This document shows positions 1-13,275 of a DNA stretch of 64,000 nt, piece after piece. Where the stretch lies: positions 5,909,100 to 5,973,099 of the forward strand of contig JAQFVV010000022.1 of assembly GCA_028023455.1 (NCBI GenBank), in the 5' to 3' direction. This DNA is from Epiperipatus broadwayi. Taxonomy: Eukaryota > Onychophora > Udeonychophora > Euonychophora > Peripatidae. A program made the position numbers and the translations under genes. The notes beneath the pieces were generated by a model. It was not told the DNA's origin. It was given only the letters and a program-made list of their open reading frames with translations, and did not search any database. Position 1 is the stretch's first letter; every line of letters begins with the position of its first letter.

Positions 1-99
<99 letters not shown>

Positions 100-120
100 T
101 GGGTGGATGGATGGATGGTG
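1..120. repeat. (AGGC)n tetranucleotide array
   Basis: Perfect AGGC units run from the window edge to about base 99 and then change to GGTG and GATG units until about 118. The array continues beyond the left edge, so its full length is unknown. It has no coding meaning. Confidence 0.97.
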
Positions 121-530
121 ACTTTTATCTTTATTCATATACATTGATTTACATTAAGCAAAGCCAACATGTATAAGAGTGCAAGTTTTCACTACACAAG
201 GGTGACCAATCAGAAGAGTGACATTTTGATTGATTATATGTCTCATAGTGACATTGTCTCCCTACTACATTTTCTAAGTGTTCCTTGTGAAAGGCTTGTA
301 ATTCTATGTCGATATTGCAGCTCACAAATTTATTTATTAATAAAACATTTTGTTTTAAGTTTTAGTCAATACATTTTTATTTAAAAAAGAAAAAAGCAAG
401 TAAAAGAAATTAAAAAAAGAATAAGTAAATTTTATTATTTATTTAAAAATTTAACATATATTTTTAAATTCAAATTATTTTATATGTAATTTGAAAGGGA
501 AAAATAGCATTGCCTATACTATTTTTAACT
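121..530. other. AT-rich DNA without recognisable gene
   Basis: The short open frame starting at 169 has no recognisable domain and ends in AT-rich sequence. Nothing else is supportable here. Confidence 0.6.
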
Positions 531-536
531 ATTATT

Positions 537-700
537 GATCCACTGTAGATTTAAAGTCTCTAAGTTTACTCCAATTGCTCCAATTCATAGCCTCTCTTCT
601 TTACATAACTCCAGTAAATTTTTATTTCATCCATTCATCTCACATGTAGTCTCCTAGATCTTTTATAATCATTAAAACTCTAACTGTTCTTCTAACTAAA
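537..700 (-). mobile_element. Decayed 3' fragment of an RTE-type LINE
   Basis: The reverse complement aligns by eye with the 3' ends of the plus-strand RTE copies near 4730-4880 and 28150-28300. Shared landmarks are the ACATGTGAGATG stretch, a GGATGAAAT stretch and the final GTGGATTGATAAT-like end. It is strongly diverged with no open frame left. Confidence 0.6.
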
Positions 701-850
701 AGTATCTAAGTATAAAAATTGTGTTAAAATATTTTTATTTCTATACAAACACACACATTCATAAATGCTATTGATTAGTCATATATGTTGAAAAAAATCA
801 ATCATTTTAACAAAAAATAAAAATAAATGTTCACATCAAAAGGATTAACA

Positions 851-944
851 ATGTTAGCCGAGAGGTCAGCGCAGCCGCCTTGCAAGCAAGCAGTTGGTTG
901 CAGACGGTTGTTGCGTGTTCGCCTCCTGGCCGATGCTATGACAT
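851..944 (+). mobile_element. tRNA-derived SINE (class II tRNA-like), decayed
   Basis: A box-like GTTAGCCGAGAGG near 853 and a degenerate B box near 920 are followed by the family's GATGCTATGACAT end. The same body occurs at 11937-12027 (minus), 32677-32764 (minus), 33433-33495, 35551-35637 and 57288-57371. The leucine/serine-type A box plus an extra arm between anticodon-like stem and B box points to a class II tRNA ancestor. Dispersed, decayed copies argue against a working tRNA gene. Confidence 0.7.
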
Positions 945-3620
945 ATGGAAATATATATATGATTTATAACTTCATTTACTAATTTAATTATATATAACAT
1001 AATCTATCATGAAAATTTTTAGAAATTAATAATTATATTTAAATTTTAAAATTGAATCGTAGATGTCAGGAAAAAATATATAAGAAAAAGAAAAAAACAA
1101 CTGCGGCATTAAACAACATGAAAGATACATATTTTGTGATCTTATAAAGAACATGAAATAATTCGTGCTGCGATTATATTGATAAACTTTTATTATTATT
1201 ATTTTAAATAAAATCTTTATTACCAATAATTATATACATTTTTAAAACAATTATTTACATATAAGATCTTCATATTTATATATTTTTTATAAATTTCTTC
1301 TTTAATTAAATAATATTTTAATTTTTCAATTTATTATTTCCATAACTCACATCAAGACCGGTGTTTAATCAAACTTTTTCCATTCTCTTTTGTGAAGACA
1401 TCTGATGCAGTTATTAAAGTAGTATTCCAATTATTATCAAGTTTTTTTAACCAATTACGTTTTTATTATCAAAAATCGCAGGCCAATCATAAACTTAAAA
1501 CTTCTACTTAGTCAATACATTGAGAAATTTAACTACCACAATGCAATGGTGACTTGCATACCCTTAAGACAATGTGTCATATATGATGTACTATGATATT
1601 TGACAACAAGAAATTCAACTGGCTGAGAAAACTCTATAGAGATTGGGAAACATTTCAATCAATGTCTGAGCATCTTGCCAAGGAAGATGAATCTGGGGTG
1701 GTCTTGGAATAACTCTATGTGAGATTATCAGATAAACATTTGTCTTGAATAAAAGTTTTATTCTTATGGGTGGCTTATTCCATGTTCTAATCAATCATTT
1801 TGTTACATGCTTTGCTCATTTGAGTTGCATGTTTTAGAGTCTCCTTCTATTAGTGTTACAAGTCAATATCCTTGAGTGGAAGAGAACTAGTTGATTGCCT
1901 GCAGTCTTTTTTTGTCTTAATAGTGGAATATATAAAATTATTTGGGTTTTAGTATACATAACTGTAACATATTTACCATCTGTTTAATTACTAGTATAAA
2001 TTGTAAAATAGTTGTGTTAATAAAGGTTTATATATATATAATAAAAAATCGTTTCATACTTTATTGTTCCTATTGTTTTTAGAGCATGCAGTAAAACCAT
2101 AGCAGTGGATGAAATCTTTTAATATTATTTCTTATTTCTCTTTTTAAATTTAAGTATAGAGCATGAAATACTTTTGAACTTAATAGATTTAAATGTTACA
2201 CATTCTTCAAACAAGTGAAAAAAGATTTCTTTTATGTTACAAAAAATACATAAAGTTTTCAAATTCATATTTAATTGACCATTTAAGTAAAGCTTTATGA
2301 ATAAAAAGCCATTTAATAATTTGCAATCAAAGTCAATATATGATTGTGGAGCAATGCAATTTAAGAATGTTCTTCAAAACTTTAATCACCATTACTTCTT
2401 TCCGTCCAGGAGTATTGAACTCTCTTTCATACTTTATGTTAATTAAATTACTTAATTTTAAGTCATCCTGTAAACTCTTTTATAGCTACTTATTTATAGC
2501 ATATTTATAAACTTACATATTTCTAATGTATATATGATCTAAAATTATTTTGTTATACAAATAATTATATACCTTACTTTTCATGTGTGAATTTCTTGTA
2601 CTCTTTTACTTATTAGTAATAATTATATTATAATTATTAAAATGTTATTTCTTTAATTACTTTGACTGATTTCAAAAGAAAATGGTAGTTTTTTAAATTG
2701 CACACAAATAATTCACAAGCACTTACTTGGTGGCGCTGAGACTTGAATACGCAATGTAATGCTTGTAGACATCAGAATGCAATGAAGAATTTTTAAAGTG
2801 TTTATAACTAATGGAGTATTCACAACCACTTATTTTTATTTCTACTACTATAGAGATTTAATTGTATGTTGACTGTATTTAATTTTGTTGTATATGAAAT
2901 CGGAAATTGTATGTATAAAAATTGCTAATAATTTTAAGATATCAACAGAATGATAAAATATTCTCAAATTTAGTCAATGGAAATATTTTTATTTAAAAAA
3001 TATGCTCTAAAAATTCATTCTTCGCAATATATTTTTTTAATTTCTTTTTTCAAATAAGAAAAAAGCGATTCATAATCTAAGTAGAAATAATTATTTTCAT
3101 TCAGATCACTGTTTAAAATGTGGAAATTTTAGTTACTTGCCCTAATCTTAATAAATTAGCAGAAAATATATCTTTAAAGGGTTATATTAATATTTTCACA
3201 TATAAAAATCAGTAACCAAATGTGAATATTTCAAGAACATGAGTTTTTTGTAAGAAAAATTTTTAATTAATAAATTGGCTTTACTCATAATTTTCTCACC
3301 CTTCCAAACTAAGGTAAAATGCTCTTTATCATAAACTTGCTATTGGGGTATCCTGGTTTAGACAGAAAATCATTACAAGTAATTTGGTGGAATGATAGTA
3401 GATGTCAACTAGTAATTAAATTGCACATTTGTTGTTTTTTGTGTGTGTGTTTTGTTTTTCAGGGAAATTCTTTAGAATTAATATTTAATCAATATCAGTA
3501 AAATAAATGTGTATTATGTATATATAAAGCAAATATACTGAAAGAATTATTTTTTTGATTTTATTTTCAAATTCGTCAAAATCTTTATATAAATGGATTT
3601 ACTATATATGAGTCATGTGT
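945..3620. other. AT-rich DNA, nothing assigned
   Basis: No open frame with recognisable domains on either strand. A stretch of more balanced composition at about 1500-1750 has no identifiable product. The frames at 1026-1226 (minus) and 3319-3501 (plus) look random. Confidence 0.55.
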
Positions 3621-3624
3621 ATAG

Positions 3625-3790
3625 TGTAAACAAGGTTTATATAGTTTTCGATAACAAAGATGTTACTTAAAATCTATATTTTTTAATTTAAAAAATCATT
3701 TTTACTATACAGCATCATTCTATTAAATAAGAAGAAGCAACTTAAAATCAGAATTTCTGTAGTTTTGAATAATTAATAATATATATAAAT
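3625..3790 (+). repeat. Left copy of a diverged direct repeat flanking an RTE fragment
   Basis: Resembles 5168-5330 in the same orientation. Shared blocks include GTAAACAA near the start, CAACTTAAAATCAGAATT-type sequence near the end, and TAATTAA at the close. The copies are about 1.54 kb apart and bracket the RTE fragment. Confidence 0.5.
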
Positions 3791-3849
3791 TTTAAAATTG
3801 ATTCAAAAGATTCGATAAACTTATATTTACTATATATATAATAAGCATT

Positions 3850-4735
3850 TCTTTGACGATTAAAGCATTAGATCATCAAGGTGTAGACCCAAGATATTGT
3901 CATTTTCTGAAGAATAATTATAAAAATGCAAAAACAACAATTAGAATACTAAATGATGCTAGGAAGATTAACATTGAGAAGGAAGTGCGACGAGGTGACC
4001 CCTATCTGCAAGACTTTTTACAGCAGTGCTGTAAGAAGTATTTGGCAGATTAAAATGGAAAGCTAAATGAATAAAAGTAAATTGAGATTTTTTAAGTCCT
4101 CTAGATTTTGCAAATGATGTAGTTGTTTTTGCAAATAATGCTTTAGAACTTCAATAAATATTGCAAAAGATAGCAGATGAAAGTAAAAAAAGTAGAATTA
4201 AAGGTAAACATTAAAAAGACTAAATTAATGTTCAATGGATTTTTTCAAAAGATAAAAATAAAGATTGATAATGATAAGTTAGAAGAAGTTAACAACTACA
4301 AATATCTTGATCAGATTATTACTATAAATAGAAACATCATGGATGAAATTAATCATAAAATTAAACTTGATTGGAGTGTTTTTGATAGAAATATCTTAAT
4401 AGTAAAAAGAAATATGCCTATGTATTTGAAAAGCAATATTTTTAATACACGTGCTTTACCAGTGCTTATTTATGGATATGAAACTTGGACACTTAACAGA
4501 AAAACAATACAGAGATATCAGATCACTCAATGAAATATGGAAAGATGCATATTAGGAGCAACAAGAAGAGATCGAAAACCAAATACATTTGTAAGAGAAC
4601 AAGCAGGTATTATTGACATCATTGAAAGAATTAAAATATTGAAGTGGAGTTGAGCAGGACATATTGTTAGAAGAGAAGATATATATGGACAGTTGAAATC
4701 TTAAACTGGATTACAAGAGATTGTACAAGATCATG
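3850..4735 (+). pseudogene. RTE reverse transcriptase, broken C-terminal half
   Basis: Pieces in different frames read as RTE-clade reverse transcriptase. 3853-4050 contains HQGVDPRY and a decayed RQGDP-like motif (VRRGDPYLQ), which is reverse-transcriptase motif B. 4177-4533 contains NIKKTKLMFNG, NNYKYLDQIIT and YGYETWTLNRK, all typical of RTE proteins after the catalytic domain. The following stretch keeps ATRRDRK and a LKWS*AGHIVRRED-like segment with a stop at about 4652. The catalytic FADD box between the first two pieces (about 4095-4135) is degraded. Several frameshifts and stops make it non-functional. Confidence 0.85.
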
Positions 4736-4913
4736 AGAGAGACCCCATGTGAGATGGTTGGGTGGATGAAATAAAGTGTGTGGAATTAATGTGGAAAAGG
4801 AAGACTAGAGTTTGGAGAAGATGGATTGAACTTGGAGAGATCTTCATCCTGCAGTGGATTGATAATGCTTGAAAATAATGATGATGATGATGATGATGAT
4901 GATGATAAGATAT
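3850..4913 (+). mobile_element. RTE-type LINE fragment with (GATGAT)n tail
   Basis: 5'-truncated non-LTR retrotransposon running from mid reverse transcriptase to its 3' end. It ends in GTGGATTGATAATG, then ATG/ATGATG units at about 4886-4911. A short ATG-rich microsatellite tail is typical of RTE-clade 3' ends. The same 3' sequence recurs at 537-700 (minus), 27955-28306 (plus), 32222-33062 (minus) and 62499-62692 (plus). Confidence 0.85.
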
Positions 4914-5167
4914 GTTTTGTGTATCTAAGGTAAAACAGACTTTTAAATAATTAGTGGGGCAAGTACCAACCCAACAGCTTCTTCCCATCGAGGAACAATG
5001 AAAAAGAAAGCATTATCACATTTGTATGGTTAGATAGACTGATTATGATCCAGCTATCTAGAAAAAAAATCTACATTTGACTAGAATCAGAAAAAACATT
5101 CTACTTTTACTCAACCTGATTTCTATTCCAGGTTATATATATATATAGAACTTGAAAAATTTATAAA

Positions 5168-5330
5168 TGTAAACAAAGTTTTACATAATTTTCAATGTAA
5201 AAAATGTAACTGAAAATATTATATATATATGTTTTACAATGTAGTATCATTATATAAAATATGAATAGGTAACTTAAAATCAGAATTCCTGTATTTTTTA
5301 ATAATTAACAGCAAATTTCACAATTTGCAT
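5168..5330 (+). repeat. Right copy of a diverged direct repeat flanking an RTE fragment
   Basis: Partner of 3625-3790. The remainder of 4914-5497 is AT-rich with no gene. Confidence 0.5.
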
Positions 5331-5497
5331 AAATATATATATATATTAATTTAAAATATTTATGGATTTTCAACCATAAACATTGAAGTATAATAGAAAT
5401 GGTTTATTTGTAATAATCTGCATAAAATTTCGTGATGTAATCAAGCAACAATCAAATTAAAACTGGCAATAAAAGTTGAAACCATGTCATCTTGCAA

Positions 5498-5712
5498 AAC
5501 AATTGTATTTGTCTGATTCACGTTAAACTAAGAATAGAACCGTTTTTAGCTTACTGCTTCAACTAATACAAGAATTATAAGTCAGATATAGATACTTCAA
5601 ATTTTTACACATATAAAATATCTATGCCAAACTTATAATTCGTATATGAGCAAGAATATTGGCTAAAAACAGTCCCATTTTAGACTTATAGTGAATCAAA
5701 CAAATACTATTC
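5498..5712. mobile_element. Foldback (MITE-like) element
   Basis: The two halves are imperfect inverted copies. The left half reads GTATTTGTCTGATTCAC, then CCGTTTTTAGC, then GAATTATAAGTCAGATATAGATA. The right half gives the same order on the other strand (GTATTTGTTTGATTCAC, CTGTTTTTAGCC, GAATTATAAGTTTGGCATAGATA). Arms are about 95-100 bases with no coding capacity. Target duplication and superfamily were not resolved. Confidence 0.65.
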
Positions 5713-7456
5713 CTATTACTGAATGGCATAATTTTAATTTACATTACAAATTTTAATTAATTGTCTGGTTACATCATAAGTTAAGTTTATTTAGATTATT
5801 ACATAGAAATATTCTTGTTATATTCACATTTAATTAATGCTTGTGTACTTTTATATCTGTGTGTGTTAGGTATGTAATGTATGTGTAATATTTGAATAAA
5901 GATAACCCTAATTTTCCCATTATAGGACAAAAGTTTCTCTAACTCAAAAAGGAGCAATGAAGGAGAATTTCATTATTAATTAGCTTTGCTAATGACCTAC
6001 TATCAAAATAAAATCCTAAGATTTTCTGAAAATCTTTAACTATTTAAAGTTCCATTGAGACGCAAATAAATGACAGCAACTATAGTAAATTAAAGTGCTA
6101 ATTGATATATTATGAGACTTTTATATATGTTATATAAATTTACTTTACCAATGCACATTTCTTATCATGTATCTATTAACAACAATCACATTTCAATAAA
6201 AGCAGAAGAATTAATAATCATTTTTATTGTTTTAAAAATTATTGCATTATATAGCAGTGATATAGACTTTAAATTTTGAAATATACAAATATGTCAACGT
6301 TATTTTACACATGCATCATCAATTATATATTTATATAATATTTTTAGATTTTGTATACTCTCCAAACATCAGATTGATAGATATAGATATTGATGACGTC
6401 TTTTTGAGTGAAATGGACTTTAGAAAACATTATCATAATTTTTATATGTTTATATTTATATATTTAAGTTATTTAACATACAGATATAGAAATTTGTATT
6501 ATGGAATAACATCGGAATCATATAACTTTTTCAGCAGATTTCATAACATTTATATATATAATATCAGACAAAGTAATATAAAATAAAACAAGACACTGGA
6601 ATTAACTTCACGAATTTCAATATACCAATATATTTGTAAACAAATAAATAAATGTAGTCAAAATTGCCACGTTAATATAAATGCATAGATAAACATATAT
6701 TAGAGATGGATGAATAAGTAAATATTTGTGAAAGTGAATAGATAAATAAATTGCTATATGCAGAGATCAGGAAGGAGGTAAAAATGTACATAGATACGTT
6801 AATAGGAAAATATATACAATAGTCATAAAAGTAGACAGGAAGTTTACACAGAGAGAGAAATAAAAAAACACATGTATAGAATTATACATCGATTCACAGA
6901 TAAATTATATGACCAATTAGATTAATAGATTCATTGATAGACAAATAATTATAGATAGTTAAAAAAAATAGATAGATTAGTTGAATAAAAAATGTATGTA
7001 AATATTAAAAATAAAAAATGTTTTTTAAAAACTAAAATTTGACCTAAGCAGAGATGTTATATTTTTTAGCATTTATATTAGGCTGTCAATTTTGACAATG
7101 CATTTATTTATTTGTTTACATATATACTATATAAAATATATATATAAACAGACTAAAGGAAATATATACAAAAAAAATAATAATAAAATACAGAAAAAAA
7201 CTACTTGTGAATAAAATTACTTTAATATTTCAATCAAAGGATTGGTTTTCATCAGAAAGAAAAAATATATAGTAAAATGGCCCTGTTCAAAAATGACATA
7301 TTTGACAAAAAAAAAAACCTTATTGGTTAAAAGATTTCACAATGAAAATTTGATCAATCAATGACAAACTTATTTCAATGTACATTTAAAATAAAACTGC
7401 ATTATGTATTAATAAAACAACACAAAAGACTGCAAACTTAATTTAACTTAAAAATA
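5713..7456. other. AT-rich DNA with decayed GATA-like simple sequence
   Basis: 6680-6990 is rich in degenerate GATA/AATA units (GATAGATAAATAAAT and relatives), probably an old tetranucleotide array. The frame at 6311-6586 has no domain I recognise. Nothing else is assigned. Confidence 0.5.
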
Positions 7457-8327
7457 CACCTGGGTCTCTTTTTACGCGGATTTATTTAACACGATTTTGA
7501 AGTTACACGATTCGTGTTTCACCGGAAATCGATTTCCAATAATGCGCTATTACTTTAAATAATAAAATTTGCGCACTTACGTTATATTGAAAGTAATAGC
7601 ACATTATTGGAATTCGACTTTCATCTTAGTAATTTCAATATTTTCAGTGCTTTATAATAATAAGATTTTATGCAATAATGAAATTAAAATCATGATTTCC
7701 ACATTTTATGTATACACATATTAAATTTTACAAGATTATAATGTAAATTTGTTCAATCATTGTGCGTGTTAATTTTGCATTTTAAATCACATTCTGTTTT
7801 TGCTTTTTAAAAAAGAATATAATCAATTATTATTTTTTTATTAATGACAATAATCATTAACGTGCTCTTAAATTCCAACAAAAGCTAAATGGTTGTATGT
7901 CTGGATATCGCGAGCTTCGTAAACAATTAATAAAATCATCATCTCAAAGATTAATTACTAATTATGTTGTCACCAGAAAATCATAATTAAAATGTGTATA
8001 AAAAATGTAAATTACTGTACTGTAAATTATACATAAAAATATATTATTTTGAATAAAATTAAATATTATAGTTAAAAAAAATTTGTCTTGTATCAATTTT
8101 TTTCAAATTTGAAATTTTTTATTAGTCATATTTTATTTCCTTATTTTTTTTTTTTTTGCGCGAATTTTAAAGTAATTTTACATTGGTGCTTTGCTTTTAC
8201 GCGAATTTTGAAAAATCACAGACCGCATCCCCTCTTTTTCAATGTAAGTTACGTCTATTTTTTCACGATTTCATTTGCACGTGTTTTCTGAGGAACCTAT
8301 CTATCACGTAAAATGAGACCCCAGGTG
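7457..8327. mobile_element. TA-flanked non-autonomous TIR element (copy 1)
   Basis: Starts CACCTGGGTCTC and ends GAGACCCCAGGTG, flanked on both sides by TA (7455-7456, 8328-8329). TIRs are about 20 bases, rich in the TTTTACG motif. An internal hairpin near 7537-7610 pairs AATGCGCTATTAC with GTAATAGCACATT. There is no transposase. TA duplication and the TTTACG-rich TIR suggest a non-autonomous Tc1/mariner or pogo/Tigger-type element; superfamily is inferred. A second, longer copy lies at 44220-45536. Confidence 0.75.
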
Positions 8328-8825
8328 TACAATATATATATATGTGTGTTTGTGTGTCTGTGACTGAATATAAATGTGTATATACAAAAACTAGACTGTG
8401 CTCATATTGATATTTGTATAAAAAATTGAAATACTTACATATATTAATTAAATAGTATAGTTAGTATAAACTAAAATAAATATATATTAATAATAATTGT
8501 AAAAGTATAAATTTAATATATTTAATAGAATGTAATAAAAGTTTAAACCATTAGGTGAGTCAGCAAACAGTCTACATGTTAGAATAACTAACCATTAATT
8601 TGACATTTTGCATAAGAATAAAGACAGACAGGTATCAAAACATTTTAATTTATCAGATCATTCAATTGATGATTTAAGAGTAGTGATATTATAGAATGGT
8701 TTTTCTTTCACAAGAGAGAGAAAACAAAAGGAAAGTTTTTTTATTTTTAAATTCAAGACCTTATACCCACATGGAATGAACTTAAACAGGCATTATCACA
8801 TCTTTAAATTATATAGTTTCCTTAT
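8328..8825. other. AT-rich DNA, nothing assigned
   Basis: Short TATATA/TGTGTG runs near 8333-8360; no gene or repeat family recognised. Confidence 0.5.
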
Positions 8826-8930
8826 GCATCATCATCATCATTATTATTGTTGTTGTTGTTGTTACTACTACAACTACTACTACTACTACTATTATTAATA
8901 TTTTTATTATTATTATTGTTGGTAGTTTTT
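8826..8930. repeat. Compound trinucleotide microsatellite
   Basis: Runs of ATC, ATT, TTG/TTGTTG, TAC and TAT units follow each other. Confidence 0.9.
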
Positions 8931-11900
8931 GGTTACGTGTACTGTGGCAGCTAGGTGATGATGCAGCACCACCAAGAAGCCTGCAAGTGATAAATTTCTA
9001 TCCAGAAATGACTGAAATTGATGAAAAATTAAAATTAAAATACCTGAGGCAAGACATCCAAAAAATTAGCTGATGTCTGTGAAATTAAAATGTCTGAGGC
9101 AAGACATCCAAGACAAATAGTAATTTATCCAATATTTATTTTTAATGTATCTTTTTAAAAATCTAACTTTACTAACTACACATTTTTAAAACTACCAATT
9201 AAATATTTCTAATATTTATTTTTATTTTATGACAATAAATGTTTTCAATTTTTAAAACAATTCTAAAGTAATTTTGAAACTATCATTAGAAAACTTGTAA
9301 GCACAAAAGTATGAATATTTGCATGTCATGTGACTTTTAAAACCAGACAATATGTAATAATTATGTAATTACTGTCTGAAAACAAAAATAAATATCTAAT
9401 TATAAAAAATATTATATTAAAAAATTGTAATATAATAATAGAATTTGGAATAATAATTTTGATGTTATTGAAGCTGTAATAAATTAAACACATTTGTCTA
9501 TCACAAAATATTACATTTTAAAAAAATAATTTATAACACAAATATTAAATCTAATTTTTATCTAAAATACATTAGTTTATTTAATTTTAAGTCACTATTC
9601 TAAAACTAAATTTTAACACTTTATTTAATAGGATTTTTAATACACTATTTTAACTATGGCCAGCTTTCCCAACCATACAAAATCATAATATTTAATTTTA
9701 CTTTATTTTAACATGTTAACATAGTTTGTTATATATTTACTACTCTCACATTACTTTAACAAAGTTTTTTAAAATACTACCAACATTATACAGCAGTTAT
9801 ACCATTTAAAATGTACCCTTAATTTAAAATTTTTCAAAAATTGACACATTAAACCTAACTGGACCTAGTAGAAAGGGCGTAATATATAATGCCCAACTTT
9901 AGAAATTCTAATTAACATTTAATTTCCTACCTGATATGCATGCAAGATTTTTTAATACTTATTGTATGACTAATTTATTATACTAAATTATTAAATACAA
10001 TAATCACCGTTTTTTAATATTTAAAATAGGTATTATATTAAATTTTTTAAGTAAGCTATATCTACATTTTTATTTTTTTGACATCTTAATTTTATATTTA
10101 AGATGTAAATGAACCATTTTCTTTTAAATCTAGAAGATATTGATGGTATATTATATCTACGATAATACACAATGGATGAATGGTCATCATACTGTTAAAT
10201 TATTTGAACACTTTATTTTTCCTTTCTCATAATAAAAATGTTTTATAAATTTTCAAACAGTTGAATTTTTATTTCAAGAAGCATTGCTTTTGTGCAAAAC
10301 CATGTTTAATAAAAGTATGTTCATTAAGTATCTCCTCTACTATTATTTGATGGAGCCATCTGTGGTCTTATAATATTTTAATTACATTGTATTATATCTT
10401 ATCTTAAAAACTACTCCAATAACCTTACAAGTTGATAAGCAATTAAAAATTATGTTTTTTTCCATTCTCTTATTCTTGTGACATTTAATTATGATTAATG
10501 TCTTTTTAAAATAATCACTAGTTAAGATCCTTAACTTTTTCTCTCTAATCATTGATTGCATCCTAGCAGTAAAACCATTGTTGACTACTATCAAGGCAAT
10601 CAAATATCACTTTTGGTTTAAACAAGAGTTATTATTACTATGCTAGTAAAAAATGTATTTACCTCATGTTGTGTCTTTTGGTAAGCATGGCAGCTTATTA
10701 GGTTGAGATTGATTGAATCACTTGGGTCATTAAAGTAAAACACTTCATAAAAATAAAATTTAAAAGGATCTACACAGATGTGGCTAATAATGGGTTTGAA
10801 TCTTACAATAATAGATGAAATCTAAAGTGCTAAAATATTGGTGGGTACTCAAGACCTATGCTATATGTTCAAAGGGACCACCAAGTGAATTCCAGCAATT
10901 GTGATCAAAGTAAAAGAATTACAACCCATGGTTGTTCAGACAGCAGATGTTGCACAGCACCACAGACACAGAACCCAGATGTGATTGAATTATACATTAC
11001 CAGCCAACTATGAAGTATCATCAGTCAATAGTGAAATCATCAAAGTTCAAAGTTATCAGATCTACTAATGACGACACCAGACTTGCTGATAAAGTCATGG
11101 AAGTCAGAAAGTTATGAAGACATCCACCAAAGCATCTGAATGACTATGTTCTCCATGGCTAATTTTATCCCAGGGAAGGGAATGTTATATTTCAATTTAT
11201 CTTCAACTAATGAACTAATTCAGATTCCATCTTATCTTGATAGTATTCATCACCACGAACCAATAGATAGACATATGAATAGATAACATATCCAAGAGGA
11301 GAAGAAATAGGCTATGGTGATGATGTTTGGTGCATCCAATTACTTTCATTATGGATAGAAATCTGACTATAAATAATTCAATTGGAGATAAGGCAAATAG
11401 CAACAATTTACTATCAGACATGAACAGCAATACAAATATTGTCTTAAAGCAGTAAAGCAAGTTTACATTAGAATTGGAAGCTACTAAAACTTAGATCAGA
11501 CATGAGGCAAACTGTCATGGTACTGATGGAAAGGTCATTGTACCTAAATATGAGGCAAACTGTCATAAAACAGCCAAAAATATCAATCATACCTACTCAT
11601 AAGGAAAACTGGTATGGTACATCCAGAAGTAGTACCTTAAGTATCTATATTAATAGTTACATGGCAACTAAATACTATACCAAGTGAGTGATAGACAAAG
11701 GTATAACAACTGTATATATTGTAAATATGCATTTGCATATTTGTTTTAATAAATATTTAATCATATTTATATGAGTTTGTGTTTATCATAATTTTTACAA
11801 TAAACATACCACAAGTTTGTTAAGAACTTAGATAATCAGATCATATTCATGAGTTTTTTTGTTAAAAATTGACAAATTACAATGAAGTCTGGCCAATAAT

Positions 11901-11936
11901 TTTAGTTAAAAAATATCTTTTGTTTTTCATATGTTA
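8931..11936. other. Mostly AT-rich DNA; more complex island at about 10,650-11,500
   Basis: A short duplication at about 9030-9110 repeats CTGAGGCAAGACATCCAA twice. 10,650-11,500 has more balanced composition but no long frame or identifiable domain; it could be an old mobile-element body. The frames at 10,382-10,603, 11,215-11,460 and 11,502-11,687 are not recognisable. Confidence 0.45.
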
Positions 11937-12027
11937 TAGCATTGGCTGAGAGGCGAACCCACAACAACTGTCTGCAACCAACTGCTTGCTTGCAAGGCAG
12001 CTGCGCTGACCTCTCAGCTAACTTTTT
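11937..12027 (-). mobile_element. tRNA-derived SINE (class II tRNA-like)
   Basis: Minus-strand copy of the family at 851-944: reading on the minus strand, GTTAGCTGAGAGGTCAGCGCAGC, the CTTGCAAGCAAGCAG block, a degenerate B box, then CCAATGCTATAACAT. The open frame at 11,942-12,124 is an accident of this SINE and has no product. Confidence 0.75.
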
Positions 12028-12979
12028 TGATGTATTTGTATTTTTTAACTTTCTCATAGTGTATTTTTGTACAAGTATTAAACTAAAAGATAATTTATTT
12101 TTTCTAACAGAAAAAGGGTATTAAATAAATAAATGAAGGTTTGTTGTCTACTTGGATACTAGAAGTAACAGAGCCAGGCAGAATGCACAAATCTTGATCC
12201 AAAGTTTGGCACTATACCAAGTCATGCAAGGTAAAAAAAGTATTATATATGCATAACTTAACCCATATGAAATAAAAAATCTAAAAAATTTTAATATATG
12301 ATTTATAAAATAAAATCCTAAAACCTTATATGTATGAAATATTTATAATAAAAATATCAAAACTCTTTGTGAAATTGTATATTAAAAAAATTTAAAGATT
12401 AACTTTTTGAAATTTTTCAATATAAAAAATGTAAAACGTTCAACTTACAAAGTATATATATATATTACTTTTAAAAATAAATATTTAAACCATGATATAT
12501 ACTATATATAAATTATATATTACAAAACTAAAAGCATAAAATGTTATATATATGAAATATAAATAACAATGTTAAAAATGTAAATTCTTCAAATATTTCA
12601 AAATAAGTTTTATAAATATCATAAAACATTCATTATATTGAGATAATTCAATACATAAAATGTTATAAAAAATAATGCTACTAATAATAATAGCTTTATT
12701 GTTTTATTACATAATGAAAAATTAATTTTTCCAAATTTATTGAAGCACGATTGAAAAAAAAACTAATAAATGAGTGTCTTTTCTCTATAAAAGTTCAATA
12801 AAAGAAAAAGAACTGATCATTATTCTGTGAATTTTGTGGTATTCTAAAACTGGGGAAAGTAATCATTTCTTATAATTCTAGCGACATCTATTAAAAAGTA
12901 TGTGAATTAGAATTACATTAAGTGCTCAATGCACAAATACAAAAGTCATCATCAAAAAGCACTCTCGGTTCTTTAGTAT
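12028..12979. other. AT-rich DNA, nothing assigned
   Basis: TATATA-rich with no domain-bearing frames. Confidence 0.5.
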
Positions 12980-13170
12980 TTTCAAACCGATGATGTATTA
13001 CTCTGAAGCCATATCAGTCTGATCTTCAGATCTTTAAGATAACGTCTCCAAGTGATTTGCGGACAAATCCAATCCCTAAAATTTGTCCGCAAATCATGTG
13101 CACCCAGCACGTTAAAGATCACAAGATCAGACTGATATGGCTTCAGGGTAATACATCATTGGTTGGAAAA
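12980..13170. mobile_element. Foldback MITE with about 85-base arms
   Basis: Left arm runs from TTTTCAAACCGATGATG through GCCATATCAGTCTGATC to GATTTGCGGACAAAT. The right arm is its inverse, from ATTTGTCCGCAAATC through GATCAGACTGATATGGC to CATCATTGGTTGGAAAA. Only a short loop (CCAATCCCTAAA region) separates them. A diverged relative lies at about 14,385-14,550. Confidence 0.8.
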
Positions 13171-13200
13171 AAAAAAAGTACATGCGTGCATCAAAATAAT

Positions 13201-13275
13201 TTAGGAATTAAAAGTAATTAGGTGTAAATTTGATAATTTAGAAATTGAAAGTAACTAAGTGTAAATTTTATAATT
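13201..13275 (+). repeat. Short two-copy tandem repeat
   Basis: A unit of about 50 bases (AATTAAAAGTAATTAGGTGTAAATTT-like) is present twice with small changes. The rest of 13,171-13,554 is AT-rich. Confidence 0.55.

Noticed and set aside
1-120. AGGC array as a CRISPR-like repeat
   Set aside because: No spacers; it is a simple tetranucleotide microsatellite in a eukaryotic genome.
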